Assembly (NCBI GenBank): GCA_003833135.1
Contig: QZLH01000892.1
Span: 1 to 59,761, forward strand
Length of the DNA: 59,761 bases
DNA from: Oehlia diaphana
Taxonomy: Eukaryota > Glomeromycota > Glomeromycetes > Glomerales > Glomeraceae
Direction: 5' to 3'
Part shown: piece after piece, positions 22,769 to 36,007 of the stretch
Numbering within the stretch: position 1 is the stretch's first letter
Layout: every line of letters starts with the position of its first letter
Translations under genes and position numbers: made by a program
The notes under the pieces: model-generated
What the model saw: only the letters and a program-made list of their open reading frames with translations
Told to the model about the DNA's origin: nothing
The model's database searches: none

Positions 22769-25700
22769 GCTGACATCATAGGTAGGGTTGTAAAATTACG
22801 GTATCTTAAAAAATTTTGATGTAAGTTACATTTTAAATTTTGTAAGTTATATATAATTTACACCAGAAGGTTTTGAAAAAAATATCAGAATAATTCAGAA
22901 TCAACATATTTAAACTTGTAAGTAAAATTATAACAATTATAACATTAGATTGATTCTGAATTTCTGATTTTTAAATTGATTTAATGATTTACTAAAACAT
23001 GATTTGAATAATAAAAAGTGATCAAATTGATTATTAATTGAGCAACACCACATGAAATCTTTTTTCTTTAAGTTCAACCCATTTTATTATACCGAAACAA
23101 GAGGAAATTTTTGATCTAAGTATGAAGTTACTGTTGATCTAATGGAAAAGAAAAATATACATATAAAACTTGTTCTAGTATATGGTCTAAAAATGCTTCT
23201 CATCTTAAAGAACATATCAAAAAATGCAAAGATATAAATATAGAAACTGAAACTTCACAACCTTAAGGTAATAAACGTAAAAAACAGCAAATATTTGACG
23301 AATACAAATTTGCTTTTACTTCCAAATATCAGATTATTTTAGAAAGTCTTCTTATACGGGCTTTTTGCCCAGTGGGTATTTTATTTAATGTAATTGAAAA
23401 TGAAAATTTTATTTTATTCTTAAAAAAAGCCTACTCTTCTTTTAAGATTCCTTCACGTTTACTCTTTCAAACACTCTTTTAGATCAAGAATTTGAACATT
23501 TAGAATTAGTTGTTAATTTAGCATTATCTGAAAGTCCTATATATTATTTAATTAGTAATAAATGATCAAATATTCAAAGAACTTCTATTGTAAACTATAT
23601 AATCTTAACGCTAAAACTATTATTTTTTAAAGCAACTGCTTTTAAGGAAGAACGTCATACTGCAGAGAATATTGCACTAGAACTTGAAACTACTATGAAA
23701 AATGCTGATATTAATAAATTTAGTGCAATAATTACAGACAATGTGTCAAACATGAAGGCTGCTTGAAAGATCTTAAAACAAAAATATCTAAAAAAAATGT
23801 TTTTTGACTGTTGGGCGCATGGTATTCACTTATAAATGAAAGATATTATAAGTATTGAATGAATAAAGAAAATAATAGAAAAAATAAAAAATTTATCAAT
23901 TTACTTTTATAATCACCAAGTTATACTTGCTGCACTTTGACGCTTACAAAAAAAAAAATATGGAAAGGAAATCGCATTGATTTTACCTTGCGATACACAA
24001 TAGAGATCTTCATATTCTTGTATTAATCAGTTATTCCTTACAAAATTAGCTATTTGATCTACTATTACTGAGGATCATCTTAATCTTGATAATAAAATGA
24101 AGTCACTTATTTCTAGTGATACTTTTTGGAATGATCTTAGGAAAATTTAAAATTTTTTAAAAATTTTGCTATTTTTATTAAAAAATTAGAAGGAGATGAA
24201 ACATTTCTTTCTACTGCATATCTTGAATATCAGCAATTTAAAGCACATATGCGAAATAATACTGATTTACCTGAAAATATTTGTGAAAAAGTTGAAAATT
24301 TTTGCATAAATCAGTGGCAAAACTTTTTATACAATCTAATTATTATTGTTGCTTATATATTAGATCCACGATATCATGGTAGTCAGCTTAATGTACACAT
24401 ATTTGATCCTATTATTGAAAAGGAAATTTTAAGTTTAGTAGAGGAATATAAGGATATAGTTTTAATAGAACTTGCCAAATATGTTGGGAAAACAGAAAGT
24501 TTTGCTATACATGGGGATGAATTAAGATAAGATAATGCCGAATTATTATGGCAGCGAAATGATTACACTGCCATAATATCAAAATAAATTATACCACCGT
24601 AATGCCGTAATGCCGTAATGCTGTAATGCTGAATTGTTGTATTGTCAAATTGCCAAATTGTAATTGTCAAATTGCTGTAGTGTTAAACAAAATACATTGT
24701 CGCAATGCTAAATTGTAAATTAAATACTTATAATATATGAATTATTTTATTTTTATTAATATTTATAACATCCATTTATTAGTATTTATTAACTATTTAT
24801 AATAAACAATAAAATCCCAAAAAAACTATAATTGCTAACTAAATTTTACTATTTAAACAGTTAACATTAGTAAGTATATCATCTATACTAAACTCTAAAT
24901 CACCATAATCAACCTCTTCCAGTTCAATATCTTCTCTATTTACATTATTCAATTTAATTAAATTTCTAACTAATAAATTTGAATCATCATCTTCATTTAA
25001 TTGATTATTATTTTCTTCTTCCTCTTCAGATATTAAATTTTCAAAAGGGTCATCATCATCATTGTCATCATTTATTTCAAACATATCTGAATCAAGTGTA
25101 AGTGATTTGGCATAATCCTGCATTATTTGATTAAAAGCATTTTCAGATAGATTTTTGCCAGCATAATTAAGTTCTTGCTGTGTATTTGATATATAAAATG
25201 GATGTAATCAAGCCATATTAGATACTTTTTCTACTTTAAGTCTAATGAAAGAAAAAAATTTATAATTTAGATTATTAAAATTTAACAGTTAATTGAGCAA
25301 ACAAATATTATAAATATACATACCTGCTTTGTCTTTTTTGTGTAAACCAATTTAATATAGAAAAAACACGCTCACAGCTGCCACTATGAGGAACAATAGA
25401 AAGAATATATAAAGCTAATTCTTGCAAATAATGATTGGATTGTTTACATTCTAGCCACCATGATGAGAAAATTTGAAGTTCATTAACGTAAGGAAAATTA
25501 TAAGGAGATTTATAATTATCATAATCATTCATTTGAATTGCAAGTGCTAATGCTGAATTAGAACCTCCACCAATTTTTTGCCATAAAGTTAATGCTTTTC
25601 TTTGAATTATTTGATATGTTTCAAGTATTAAACCCTTTTCACGATACTTGGGATGTAAAAAATAAGCTAGTAAGTATAATTCAAATCAAATTATTTCCAT

Positions 25701-27200
25701 CTATAATTATAAAATTGGATATATTTTTGATGAAATTCTTTCAATTCCTCTGAAGTTTCAGTAGGTAAAGCTTTAATTGAAATGGCCATTTGAATAAGCA
25801 CAAAAAAATCATCTGCTATGGTTGTATTCTTGCATTTAACGCTTTTTACAGCATTTTTTGCAGGTTCCAAAATGTTTGCAAGAGCTTCAACATTTGACCA
25901 AAAATTTCGATTATTTACCAAGATTCATAAGGATTGATTCATTGCTTTTGAATTATCAATCAACATCTAATAATGTAAATATAAAGATTTTATTTAATCC
26001 AATTTTTTAATTTAATTTAATTTTAAATTTAAATTAACTTACATTTTTAAAAACAGTTTCTAAACGTAAAACTGGTGAACAGCAATCCCATGCAATACTC
26101 CATCATGTTTTGACAGAATTCTTTAATCCACTATCAACAATTAATTCTTTTTTGATTTCTTTACGAAGAATAGCCCCAGACTGGTGTGATTCAGTGAAAT
26201 ATGTCACAAATTTTTGACAATTAATTAGTATACTTTTTGCCAATGGGATCTTTTTCATAATATTAGTACATATTAATTGAATGTGGTGAGCAATACATCG
26301 AACTGACATAATTCTAGGATACTCATTCGAAATTAATCGCTTAGCCAATTGCATAGCACTAGCACCATCTGATACTACTGAAGAAAAACGTTGTGGACCT
26401 ATGTCTGTAAGAATTTTCTTTATTTCTTGAGCAGTAAAAGGACTAGTATGTGAGTCTTTAGAATAATCCTTGACTTTAATTACATATTCTTTTCTTTCAG
26501 GAGTAATGACTACAAAAAAAAGTAAGAATAATGATTGCTACTGATCCAGCCATCTAATACTTTAGAATTAAAATTAAATGTTAATAATTTATTATATTTT
26601 CTTTTTTAGTACTAATATTCAAAAAAATTTACCTAAAGAAAGATTTTCTTGTTTCTCGAGTATTTCCTCCACATTAACAGTAACTCTTACTGCCTCATTA
26701 TTAAGCCAAGTATTACTTAATGTCTTTCTATCTGAAAACTGATAACCAGCACATAAATTCTTTATTAAATCAATAAAAAATGGACTTTCTACAATTAAAA
26801 AAGGAACGTCACAACAAACAAAAAATCTGGTTAACGCTTTGTTACAAAAATTTTGTTGTCCAGGATCAATTGATAATTTTTGTAGTTTAAATGTGATTTT
26901 TGGTTGAATGCCAGATGCAATCTCTTCATCAAGCTTTCATTTCTTTGTAGTAGATTTCTCAGAAGATTGGTCACAAGATTCTGAAAGAATTTTAAGATAC
27001 TGTTTTTTCACATCAGCCTTAACACCTGCCAAAGTAGTTCCTGGAAGAAAATCCACGTCCGTTCCTAAAAAAAAAATAAGATAAAATATAATAAAATAAA
27101 ATAAAATAGAAAATAATAAGAATATAAATAAAGTAAAGAAACTTACCATTATGACCGTTATCTAGAAACTTAAAAGGATTATAAGCAGTAAAGTTATGAA

Positions 27201-28058
27201 TAAAGCTCTAAATGGTCCAGATTAGTCCGGGTTGGAGAGTAATCCAGGACCGAACCAAAAAATTAGTTCATTTCGGTCTGATCCAGTTTATATTAAAAGG
27301 AGAATCTGGGACTAGACCAGACCGGACCAGTTATTTTGGTCCAGTCTGGTCCAATCCTATAATAAAAAAACATTGCGCGTTTTTTTTATAATAATATATT
27401 AAAAAAAAACATTTTCACAACGTTTTTTCATTTAATTAATTAAAAAAATGTTGCGAAAACGTTTTTCTAATTAAAATTACTTTGAAAAAACATTTCGCAA
27501 CATTTTTTTATTAAATTATTATAGAAACATTACGAAAACGTTTTTCTATAATAATATATTAAAAAAAAATGTTTTCGCAATGTTTTTTCATTAAATTAAT
27601 TGAAAAAACATTGCAAAAATGTTTTTCTAGTTAAAATTACTTTGAAAAAACATTTCACAACATTTTTTTATTAAATTATTATAGAAACGTTGCGAAAACG
27701 TTTTTTCTATAATAATATATTAAAAAAAAAACATTTGTGCAGCATTTTTTTATTAAATTAATTAAAAAAACGTTGGGAAAATGTTTTTCTAGTTAAAATT
27801 ACTTTGAAAAAACGTTTCGCAACATTTTTTTTATTTAATAATTACAATCGCAATGATTTTAATATAAAACTTGCGAAAACATTTATTCAGTCCGGTCTGG
27901 TCCAATTCGTAAAATTTGGTCTGGATTAGATTTATAATCTGAAACTGGATTGGACCAGACCGAATATTTTGGTCTGGGTTGAAGCATCAACCCAGACTGG
28001 ACCAATCCGAATTTTCAGTCTAGATTGCCAGATTAGGACCAGACCGATTAGAGCTTTA
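27201..28058. mobile_element. 858-bp non-autonomous hAT inserted in hAT-2
   Basis: The ends TAAAGCTCTAA and TTAGAGCTTTA are perfect inverted copies. The flanks GTTATGAA (27193-27200) and GTCATGAA (28059-28066) form an 8-bp duplication with one transition. The arms of about 170 bases are rich in GGTCTGGTCC-like motifs in both orientations. The centre is a tandem repeat (27389-27870). It has no coding capacity. Confidence 0.85.
27389..27870. repeat. Tandem repeat, about 160 bp x 3, in the 858-bp hAT element
   Basis: A unit of about 160 bases starting at CTATAATAATATATTAAAA recurs at 27389, 27546 and 27707. Each unit contains alternating CATTTCGCAACATTTTT and AACGTTGCGAAAACGTTTTT blocks, which are inverted relative to each other, so each unit can fold on itself. 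Confidence 0.75.
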
Positions 28059-29103
28059 GTCATGAAAGACTTTTTGGGTTATTTCTAAGGAAAAAAAAAT
28101 ATACCGATAATAAAAAAATTTACTGAACCAATCAGAAATTTTATGGAGCGAGTGGCTGTGCATGCACAATTTTTACTTTCTTTGTTAAATTAAAGTTAGT
28201 TCTGTACTTCTGTTAGTCATACATATGACTACAAATGGAAAAAAAATATCAGCAAATCCTATTCGGCATTATGCCATTACAGCATTACGGCATTATGGCA
28301 ATTTAGCATTACGGCGGTGTAATTCATTTCAACATAGTTTATTTGAATCGATGTTGGTGTAATATATTACGCCGTTGTAATGCTGAATTGGTGAAATATC
28401 AGGGGTAATTACGCCTCATGTATAAAGTTTTGCACATAGCCATTTGTGAGAAGATGTAATTTAAAAACCCGTTAACTTGTAAAATTTAATAAAAGAAAGA
28501 TATCCAATTCTTAATGATATAACCATTCAGATACTTTTCATATTTGCAACTTTAGCAGCCAATGAGAAAAATTAGTCTATATTTGAATTTATTTATTCAA
28601 AATTACGAAATAAATTACATAAAAAACGAGTAGAAAAAATTGTTTATATGTTTTGGAATCTGCAGATATTACATTCATTAGAAAAGCCACTTACTATAGA
28701 GAGCTAGGTTGAGAAAGTATTGCAAAAGAAAACTATAAGAGAAGTTGCCAAAGGTAATAATGAACAAGAAATTGACGTTAAATCTGATTTTTCTGATTTA
28801 GATTTTCAATCCTATTCAAATTTGGAAGAATTATTGGATGAAGAATTAAATGAATTTCAAGATTAATTTTTTAAATATCATATTGTAAATGTAATTAATT
28901 TCTTGAAAAAATAAATAAAGTAGATAAAGTATTTCGTTTTATGAATTTTATTTAGGAAATTTTAATTACATAATATGCTAATTTTATATCAATAGGAATC
29001 AATTTTATAATATTATATAAGATGTAAGTTACAAGGGGTTGATGTAACTTACAGCATAAATTACATGTATTGTAATCTATGTAATATAACTTTCACAATT
29101 CTA

Positions 29104-29708
29104 ATCGTAGGTATATGTAAAATAAATAAAACAAAGAAAAATGGAGAATTTTGAAATAAACAAAACCTAGAATATATCTCGTTCTGGACTAATAAAGACA
29201 ACAAGATTAAAGGATCTGAAGTTTGTATTATAAACAATAAGAAATGGAAAAAATATTTAAAAAAAGTTAATAAAATCAGCATTTACTACATTGAAGTTAG
29301 ATTACTCTTCAAGAATTGCACACTTGTAGTGGACATAGTGTACATGTTACCATTAGATACAGAAAAACAGAATGAACTAACCAGTCACATTAAAAATAAA
29401 TTTACAAACTATAGCAAAAAGAACAGATATTATGTTTTAATAGGAAATTTAAATTCATATATTGACAAATCAATAAATTACAGTAGCCCATCCAAGTTCA
29501 CTAAAAAACTATCAAATATTATCACATGGCTAGATGATTCTTTCTTTATGAATACATTTAGAAAATTAAATTCAAAGAAAAAAAATTTCACATGGACAAA
29601 TAAAACTACATCAATCAGAATTGATTATATCTGGACGGATTCTAAACTCAAAAATAAGCTAAAAAAAATTATATATATCAGTCAATCAATATCACAAATA
29701 GTACTATA
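29104..29708 (+). pseudogene. LINE endonuclease, C-terminal part
   Basis: Continues the LINE endonuclease after the hAT-1 insertion: YISFWTNKDNKIKGSEVCII, KISIYYIEVRLLF, VLIGNLNSYIDKS (the GDxN-type motif), FTWTNKTTSIRIDYIW (the RIDYxW motif). The order and motifs are those of an EEP endonuclease of a non-LTR retrotransposon. A TGA within NGEF-stop-NKQN and the split by insertions make it non-functional. Confidence 0.75.
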
Positions 29709-31086
29709 ATATTTCACTTGTAGAAATTTTTTTCACTAATATAATAGTCACTAACAATAAAGGTAGTAGAAAAGCTGAGAAAAATACAAAACGTATAATA
29801 TAATATTATAAAAATACCACAAATGAGCAATGGAATAAATACAAAAATTATCTTAAAAACCTTTTAGAGAAATAGAAAGCCTTCAATTATATAAAAACTT
29901 ATGGACAAAATGAAGATACCCTAAATAAATTATGGGATATTATATGCAATTGCATCATATCAGCCAATTTTTAGAATTCTAATCAATTAATTCATGGTAG
30001 CAGGTGGGACATATATTTAGTTAGTAATCTATATATATTTTTATACCAAAAAAGGAAAGGCCTAGACTAGTCTATGAGCAAATGAGGTGTGTCAGGTACA
30101 TTGATTGATTAGCCTTTCAAAAATCAGCCCATATGTACAGCAAGCATCATTCAAGTACATTCTATACAAAAAAGTAGGAGGCATGAAAATTAACCTCAAT
30201 AGAAACTATAAAGAAATTGAAGTCTCTTCAAAAAAATAGAAAGATCTCCTATACATAAGAAGCTTAATAAGAAAGTTATACAAAAATGAGTTGAGAGGAA
30301 TGGAACTACTCAAGGCATTAGAAGAGATCAAATCTTTCAACTAATGTTATAGAACAAATATATCCCATTTAATAGAAGACACAAACTGATATACATGGAA
30401 ATGTGAGACTAGAAATTGGTTAAAAATAGTCAGAAGGGTGATCAAAATGAAAGACAAAGCATGCAAAGAAGCAATAATAAAAAGAAGAATCAAGGAAAGA
30501 AATAAAATAATCATTATAGACTAATGGAAAATAATCAATAATATATTAGACAAAATTTATTCCAAAATCAACCTGAACAGAATCTGCATAATTACAGATA
30601 CATAAGAAAAAACCCTTTTAAATTTTAAAGATAAAGTCTAAGCAGAAGCTATTAATATACTTTTTATTATTATTTCGTTTAAGAAATCACAAATTTGAGA
30701 ATCTTCCTAAATAATGGAAAAATATATATGAACCACGAGCTGACATTAATCCATAAATCTATGACCATTTGGATGATATATTAACAGAACAAGAATGGAA
30801 TGAGATGCTCAATACTATGAATGATAAATCAGTACCAGGCATATTAAACATCCACTATAAACTGATAAAGAAAGCAGATGTTAAAGTAAACAAATTATTC
30901 AGACAATATATTGGCTTATGTTACTATTTACAAGACATACCAGTAAAGTGAAAGATATCGCAACTGTATCTGATCCTTAAAACATATGATTAGAACTACA
31001 ACTTAGCAAGAACAAAACCTATTCTTTTAACTAAATATTTACGTAAATGCATGGTCAAGATTATTACAAAATGTCTAGATAGTCAT
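29709..31086 (+). pseudogene. LINE linker and N-terminal reverse transcriptase
   Basis: After a degraded linker (NEQWNKYKNYLKNLLEK, then several stops), RT fingers motifs appear from 30769: LTEQEWNEMLNTMNDKSVPG, NIHYKLIKKA, then VK-stop-KISQLYLILK and D-stop-NYNL with KPILLTKYLRKCMVKIITKC. Both stops fall where the family has Trp. The frame ends at CLDS, where the 6.9-kb insertion begins, and resumes at 38000. Confidence 0.7.
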
Positions 31087-32867
31087 CAGAAGTTGTATTC
31101 TATGTAGATTTATATGAAAAATCTATGTAAAATTTATATACACTATTCTACATAGTTTTAAATATCCAACATGGATTTTACGTAAACCTGATCTTACATG
31201 TAAAGTAAATTTATATAGAATTATATAGAATTTTTATTTAAAATTCAAATAAAATCTATATTTTTTTAAATAAATATTATATTTAATATTATTTATTAAT
31301 TTGCAAATAAAGCTTTCATTTTAAATTATTGCATAAATACATTCTAAATCTTACTAACGAATTATCTAATGATATACATTAGATTACTATCACTCTCTGC
31401 TAGTCCAATTTACATATAAACAGTTTCATGATAATATAATATCTACAAATGCCATACTGGACTTTACACAAGTCATTTTATAACTTCACAAATCTTTAGC
31501 CAAATATGCCTTATATGTCATATGATACATGTGGTATGGTATACCTTCTAAGATTAAAGAAATTAAACAAAGTATCAATCAAAAATAATTTTGCAACCTG
31601 CATTAATAATATTAAATACCCCATAATTATTTTGGAGGAAGTATAGTTCATAACTAAGTCCCCAGTATTAATTTTCTCATTAGTTTATATTTTTCATATT
31701 TTCTGTAGACTGTCATTATCATAAAGATACAGTTTCCATTTATTTTACCATATATAGACATTTTTAAAAAAAAAGTTATTGCAGTTAATAAATCAATTAA
31801 AATGATCACAGATTTGCAATATTTATCTGATTTCTATATTAAAACACTGTATCTATCTAATTTTCTATATCCCATGTGCTTATCAACGTGATTTTGGCTT
31901 TCATCTACTTATGTAATGTCAAACAACAGATAGAGATGCAAGAAATATTACAAAGAAATTAGCTACTACACACATAAAAATAGAAAATTAAATACATACC
32001 AAAAAAGAAAGTTCACAGTAATCGTTCAGGCATATCACTATTAAGAAATATAAATCTCAGCATGGATGATTCACAATTGCACAAGAATATATATTTCTGA
32101 GAAAAACAAATTAAAAATTGGGAAAAAACTCTTACTATCAAAACTTGTGGATCTATAAAAAAGGAAGAAATATTAGCAAAATACTAGTTAATATTTCTTT
32201 AATAAAAAAATACAAGTAAAGTTTTACAATAAACTTACTTTCTTTGTTGATTCCAATAACTCAGATTTACAAAAAAAATTAAGAAACACTAGTTAATGCT
32301 TAATAGAAAATATATAAGATAAAGTAAGTTTCATGATGAAGCTTACTTTTTTTATTTTCAATGGTTTAACGAATTCCCAATCCTACTTTTCTGTTCTAAA
32401 GTCCAACACTATCTGAGAGAGAAATATAAGAAGAAAATAAAGAAGTGTTATAAAGTTTTCAGTTACTAATGTTTCCTAAATCTATTTGATCCTTAATCCT
32501 TATCATGGCATATATAGTTCATTCCCAATCTTCAAAGTATAACAATTCAAAGAATTTGAGATTCTAGGTAAAAAATATACAATAAAAAATAGGAAAATTA
32601 GTAAAGTTTATAGTCTCTATTTCCTAATTCTTTACAACTCTCACCTTATTCTGAAGTTAATAATCAAAATAAATTCTATTCATCCACAGTTTATAGTACT
32701 TAAAATAGTTTATTGATAAAAAATATACCATTTTATAAAAGTTTTTTTTACAGTTTAAAAGAAAATAAAAAAAAATTTTTTTAATCAGAAAATTCATTTT
32801 TGGTTTTATAGACAAAGAAGTTTTTTTTTTATAAAGAAATGTAAAAATAAGTTTAAAAAAGTATAAA

Positions 32868-33097
32868 TCTACTATATAATAATTGTTTTCCTGTGTGACA
32901 GTCACGTTTAGATTACATATTTATATTTGTATTCCCGTAATGTTTAGACTGCAATTTATACCTGTGTATCCGTAACGTTTAGACTACAAATTTATACCTG
33001 TGCGTCTGAAAGACTATATAAAATCATGTAACCATCATAGGTCGTACTGATCACATGTGTTTATCTGACATTACGGAGTAACGGGTTCAACAGCTAG
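32868..33097 (+). mobile_element. Possible short non-autonomous Helitron
   Basis: Begins TCTACTATATAATAATTG and ends CAGCTAG, lying between A (32867) and T (33098) as Helitrons do. A weak hairpin TTAC-GGA-GTAA lies about 15 bases before the end. Inside, a unit of about 36 bases (GTTTAGACTACAAATTTATA type) is repeated three times at 32905-33010. No coding sequence. Confidence 0.42.
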
Positions 33098-36007
33098 TAT
33101 GAAATAGAAAAGTTTATTTATAAAGAAATACTTCAAAATGAGTGGCAAAAAAAACATTGTTTTAAGAGTGAATGTTAGTTGTTAAAGATGAAGAAAATAA
33201 TACAATGAGATCAAAAGTGGAAAGATGTGTTAGAAAAATAGACGTTTATGTTGTATGAATTAACACGTGATTAGATGAGATACAGCAAGCACTAGAGCTT
33301 TCCTTAACAGGTAATATAACTAAAATACTCTAGGATTTATCCTATTAGCCTATATATCTGAATTGTTTTTATAATATTGATTTTTTTTATATAAGATTAT
33401 TCAGATTATACTTTCAGATACCCTAGGTTTAATAATAGTTTATAGCTTAATTGTTATTTAAATGTTAATAAGAACAATTTAAGCTTCTTAAAGCTTTAAC
33501 TCTTCTAAAAATGGGTACTAAGATATATTATTTAGCGAGTAAAAATGTAATAAATATAAATTTATTTAAATTAATTATAATAAATAAGTATGTATAATTG
33601 CTGCGCCTGTAAATCTAGGATAATCTGAATACCCTATAATTTTCATTCAGATTTATTTATTACTACCTAACACAGGGTATTCAGATACAATTTTTTTGAA
33701 ACAGATAACCCCATAACAGCATTAGGATTATCTGGTTCAAAGCTTTAGCAAGCAGTCACTATATTCTTATAAATGTACAAGTTTTTGAAACTTAATTTAA
33801 TAAAAGTAACCATATAGAAGAGATAAAAAAATATTAAGATTATTGAAAAAAACCACTAGTTACTAATATTGATTGCAAATCATAATAATTTTAAAGTAAC
33901 CATGTACAAATATATAAATTATATTTTACATTTAAATGATTATAGTAATTTATTATACTTATTTAAAAATTAATAATTCTATACAAATCTTTATAAAAAT
34001 TTTATATAAAATATATATCAAATTTCGTATATGTTGTGCGTTAAGTGTTGATTTGTGTCAAATGCAGCTGACGTACATCAGATGTCAATCGACACTTGAT
34101 ACGCGTCAGTTAATAATTGACAACTGAGGCACGTTAGCTGTTATCTGACGCAAGTCAGCTGTTGTCTGACGCAATTATTTTTAATTACAATTGGTACTTT
34201 TTTATTCATCAAATTAAGAAATTTTATTATTTTATTTTTCAAATAAACTAAAAGTTTATACAATTTCTTCCTTTAATTATTCTTTGGTAAATACTCTAAA
34301 TATACAATTTTTTAAAAATACTATTATTACAAATGATAATTATATAATAAAAAAATAAACAGATAGTAAATTTTACTTACTTAATTAGTAACTTCATTTT
34401 TGTTTTGATATTGTCAACCACCATGACATCTGCTTTCACAGTTATTTCCCATTTTTCTACAATAGCACTTATTACTATTGCAATTTCCTTTACAATTACA
34501 TATTGTACCTGTGGTTGAACCTATATTTTGGAGACGTGCAGCCTCTCTAACAGTAATTGTACTTGTAGGTATTATTTCAAGTTCCAGAAATCAGTTAACA
34601 CCAAAGGGGCTAATTTCTCCTGCTGAATAGAAGACATTAATGACTCCAAATTGAGACCCTAACTGATATTGATTATTAATTTTTTCCAGGATTTTGTATG
34701 GGAGCATAGGTCGGTCAGTATCAAAGCGATTAATTTTTGGAATAGAGATTCGTACTAAATCTCCAACTTCATAGTTGTTTGGTCTTTCTTTCCCTTATTC
34801 ATTTGGTTAACCATCTTTTCAGTATAATTTTCAAGGTCTCGCCGAGCAGCTTCTCTTAATATTTTATGATTTGTAACTTTCTCTTGTAATGAAGCTTCAT
34901 TTGTAATGTCAATAAGAACAGGGTCAATAGGAATAGGCTATTCCAACATCTCATTCTCCCTGGTTTCAAAATATATTGCTTTATCTTAGTTTTGCAAAAC
35001 CTAAAATAATAAAAGTTGATAAAATTATATAAAATATTGTTAAATCATTTAATTAATTAAAAATTACACTAAAAATTTCATTAAGAATCAATAAAAATTT
35101 CGTTAAAAATCAATAAANAAAATTTACAATCAAAATTAATAAATTATAATATAAAACTAATAAAATTTATGATAGAAATTAATAAAAATTATAATAACTG
35201 AAAAATCAAATAAGTAAAATAAAAATATTACCATATGAAATGATGCTGGAGAATCTAAAAAAAAATAAAAAAAGCTATATTAAATATTAAGTTAAATATA
35301 ATTAATAATAATAACAACTTATTTACCAAGTAAATTTTCATTAAAATCAAAATTATTATCTAAATTTTCATCTGAACTTTCAAAATCTGCAATTTTGATC
35401 ATTTCAGAAATGTTTTCTTCGTCATAAATGTCTCAGGCAAATAGTTCATCAATTAAACTACAATTTCCACGAGGTTTATCATCATAAACTAGTTCGTAAG
35501 AAATTTTTTTATGTGATCTACAAATGGAATTATTTATAGACAAGACTACTAAACGAAGCCTATATGACCAATCTTTTCTTCCAGAAGTTTCTCTCCACTT
35601 TCTCAATTTTTGTTGTAAAATACCATTTTCCCTTTCTACCAAACCTTGGGACTGCGAATGACAAGGCCTTCTATTAATAATTTTTACAGATGACCAAAGG
35701 CTAACAAGTTCCTTTATTATTTCTGCACAAAACTCCTTCCCATTATTAGATTGTAAAATAGTTGGAGGGAAGCCAATAAAAAAAAATAAATCAAATAAAA
35801 AGGCTGCCACTTCAACAGCTCATTTGGAAGTTAGTGGTCTCGCCCAAAAGAATCTTGTAAAGTGATCACAAACATGACAAATGTATTTGTAATTCCTGTC
35901 AGCGTCATATGACAAATCAATCAAATCTATCTGTAGAAAAGAAATACTCTTAAATTAAAATGAATTTTTTCATAATCAATATTTATTAATAACTAAATAA
36001 TTTATCT

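Larger units (their letters stand above)
24839..28084 (-). pseudogene. hAT-2 transposase (minus strand, few stops, split by insertion)
   Basis: Reading on the minus strand: an upstream exon from 28084, an intron 27065-27146 (GTAAGT donor), then GTDVDFLPGTTLAGVKADVK, FFVCCDVPFLIVESPFFI, SSVVSDGASAMQLAKRL, VRCIAHHIQLICTNIMKK (the CAHHxxL-type box) and ILEPAKNAVK. The hAT dimerisation motif follows (LALYILSIVPHSGSCERVFS, then ILNWFTQKRQSR), and the end is an Asp/Glu-rich tail with a stop at 24839. In-frame TGA codons occur near 25209, 25690, 25927 and 26109. The 858-bp element splits the first exon. Removing it with one 8-bp copy restores VFHNFTAYNPFKF. Fewer stops than in hAT-1 agree with a younger insertion. 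The true N-terminus is unresolved. Confidence 0.75.
24506..28424 (-). mobile_element. hAT transposon hAT-2 inserted in hAT-1
   Basis: The ends are inverted copies: left TATACATGGGG; right, read in reverse, TATACATGAGG. They are flanked by identical AAGTTTTGC (24497-24505 and 28425-28433), an 8- or 9-bp target duplication. Subterminal regions contain arrays of GCCGTAAT/GCATTACG-type repeats at 24590-24640 and 28262-28320. It encodes a minus-strand transposase and is interrupted by an 858-bp element at 27201. Confidence 0.82.
23140..28866 (+). pseudogene. hAT-1 transposase, broken by stops and by hAT-2
   Basis: The 5' part (23140-24505) shows a BED-like finger relic (SSIWSKNASHLKEHIKKCKD), AIITDNVSNMKAA and FDCWAHGIHL (the hAT Cys/Trp-Ala-His box). 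The 3' part (28434-28866) has the dimerisation region: ERYPILNDITIQI, ATLAANEKN, FIYSKLRNKLHKKRVEKIVY, ending in an acidic tail and TAA at 28864-28866. Between them sits hAT-2. Skipping that insert with one copy of its duplication joins KTESFA to HSHL in frame. At least ten in-frame stops are present, mostly TGA; several fit a former Trp or Arg codon. It cannot make an active enzyme. Confidence 0.75.
22783..29103 (+). mobile_element. hAT transposon hAT-1 (inactive, itself interrupted)
   Basis: The left end TAGGGTTGTAAAATTACGG and the right end, read in reverse, TAGAATTGTGAAAGTTATA form imperfect TIRs. The flanking octamers ATCATAGG (22775-22782) and ATCGTAGG (29104-29111) differ by one transition and fit a hAT 8-bp duplication. 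Subterminal GTAAGTTACAT motifs occur at both ends. It carries a plus-strand transposase pseudogene and has received hAT-2 at 24506. Confidence 0.82.

Noticed and set aside
27389..27870. CRISPR-like array
   Set aside because: Units are 160 bp, contiguous and internally inverted with no unique spacers; the genome is eukaryotic and the array lies within a transposon.
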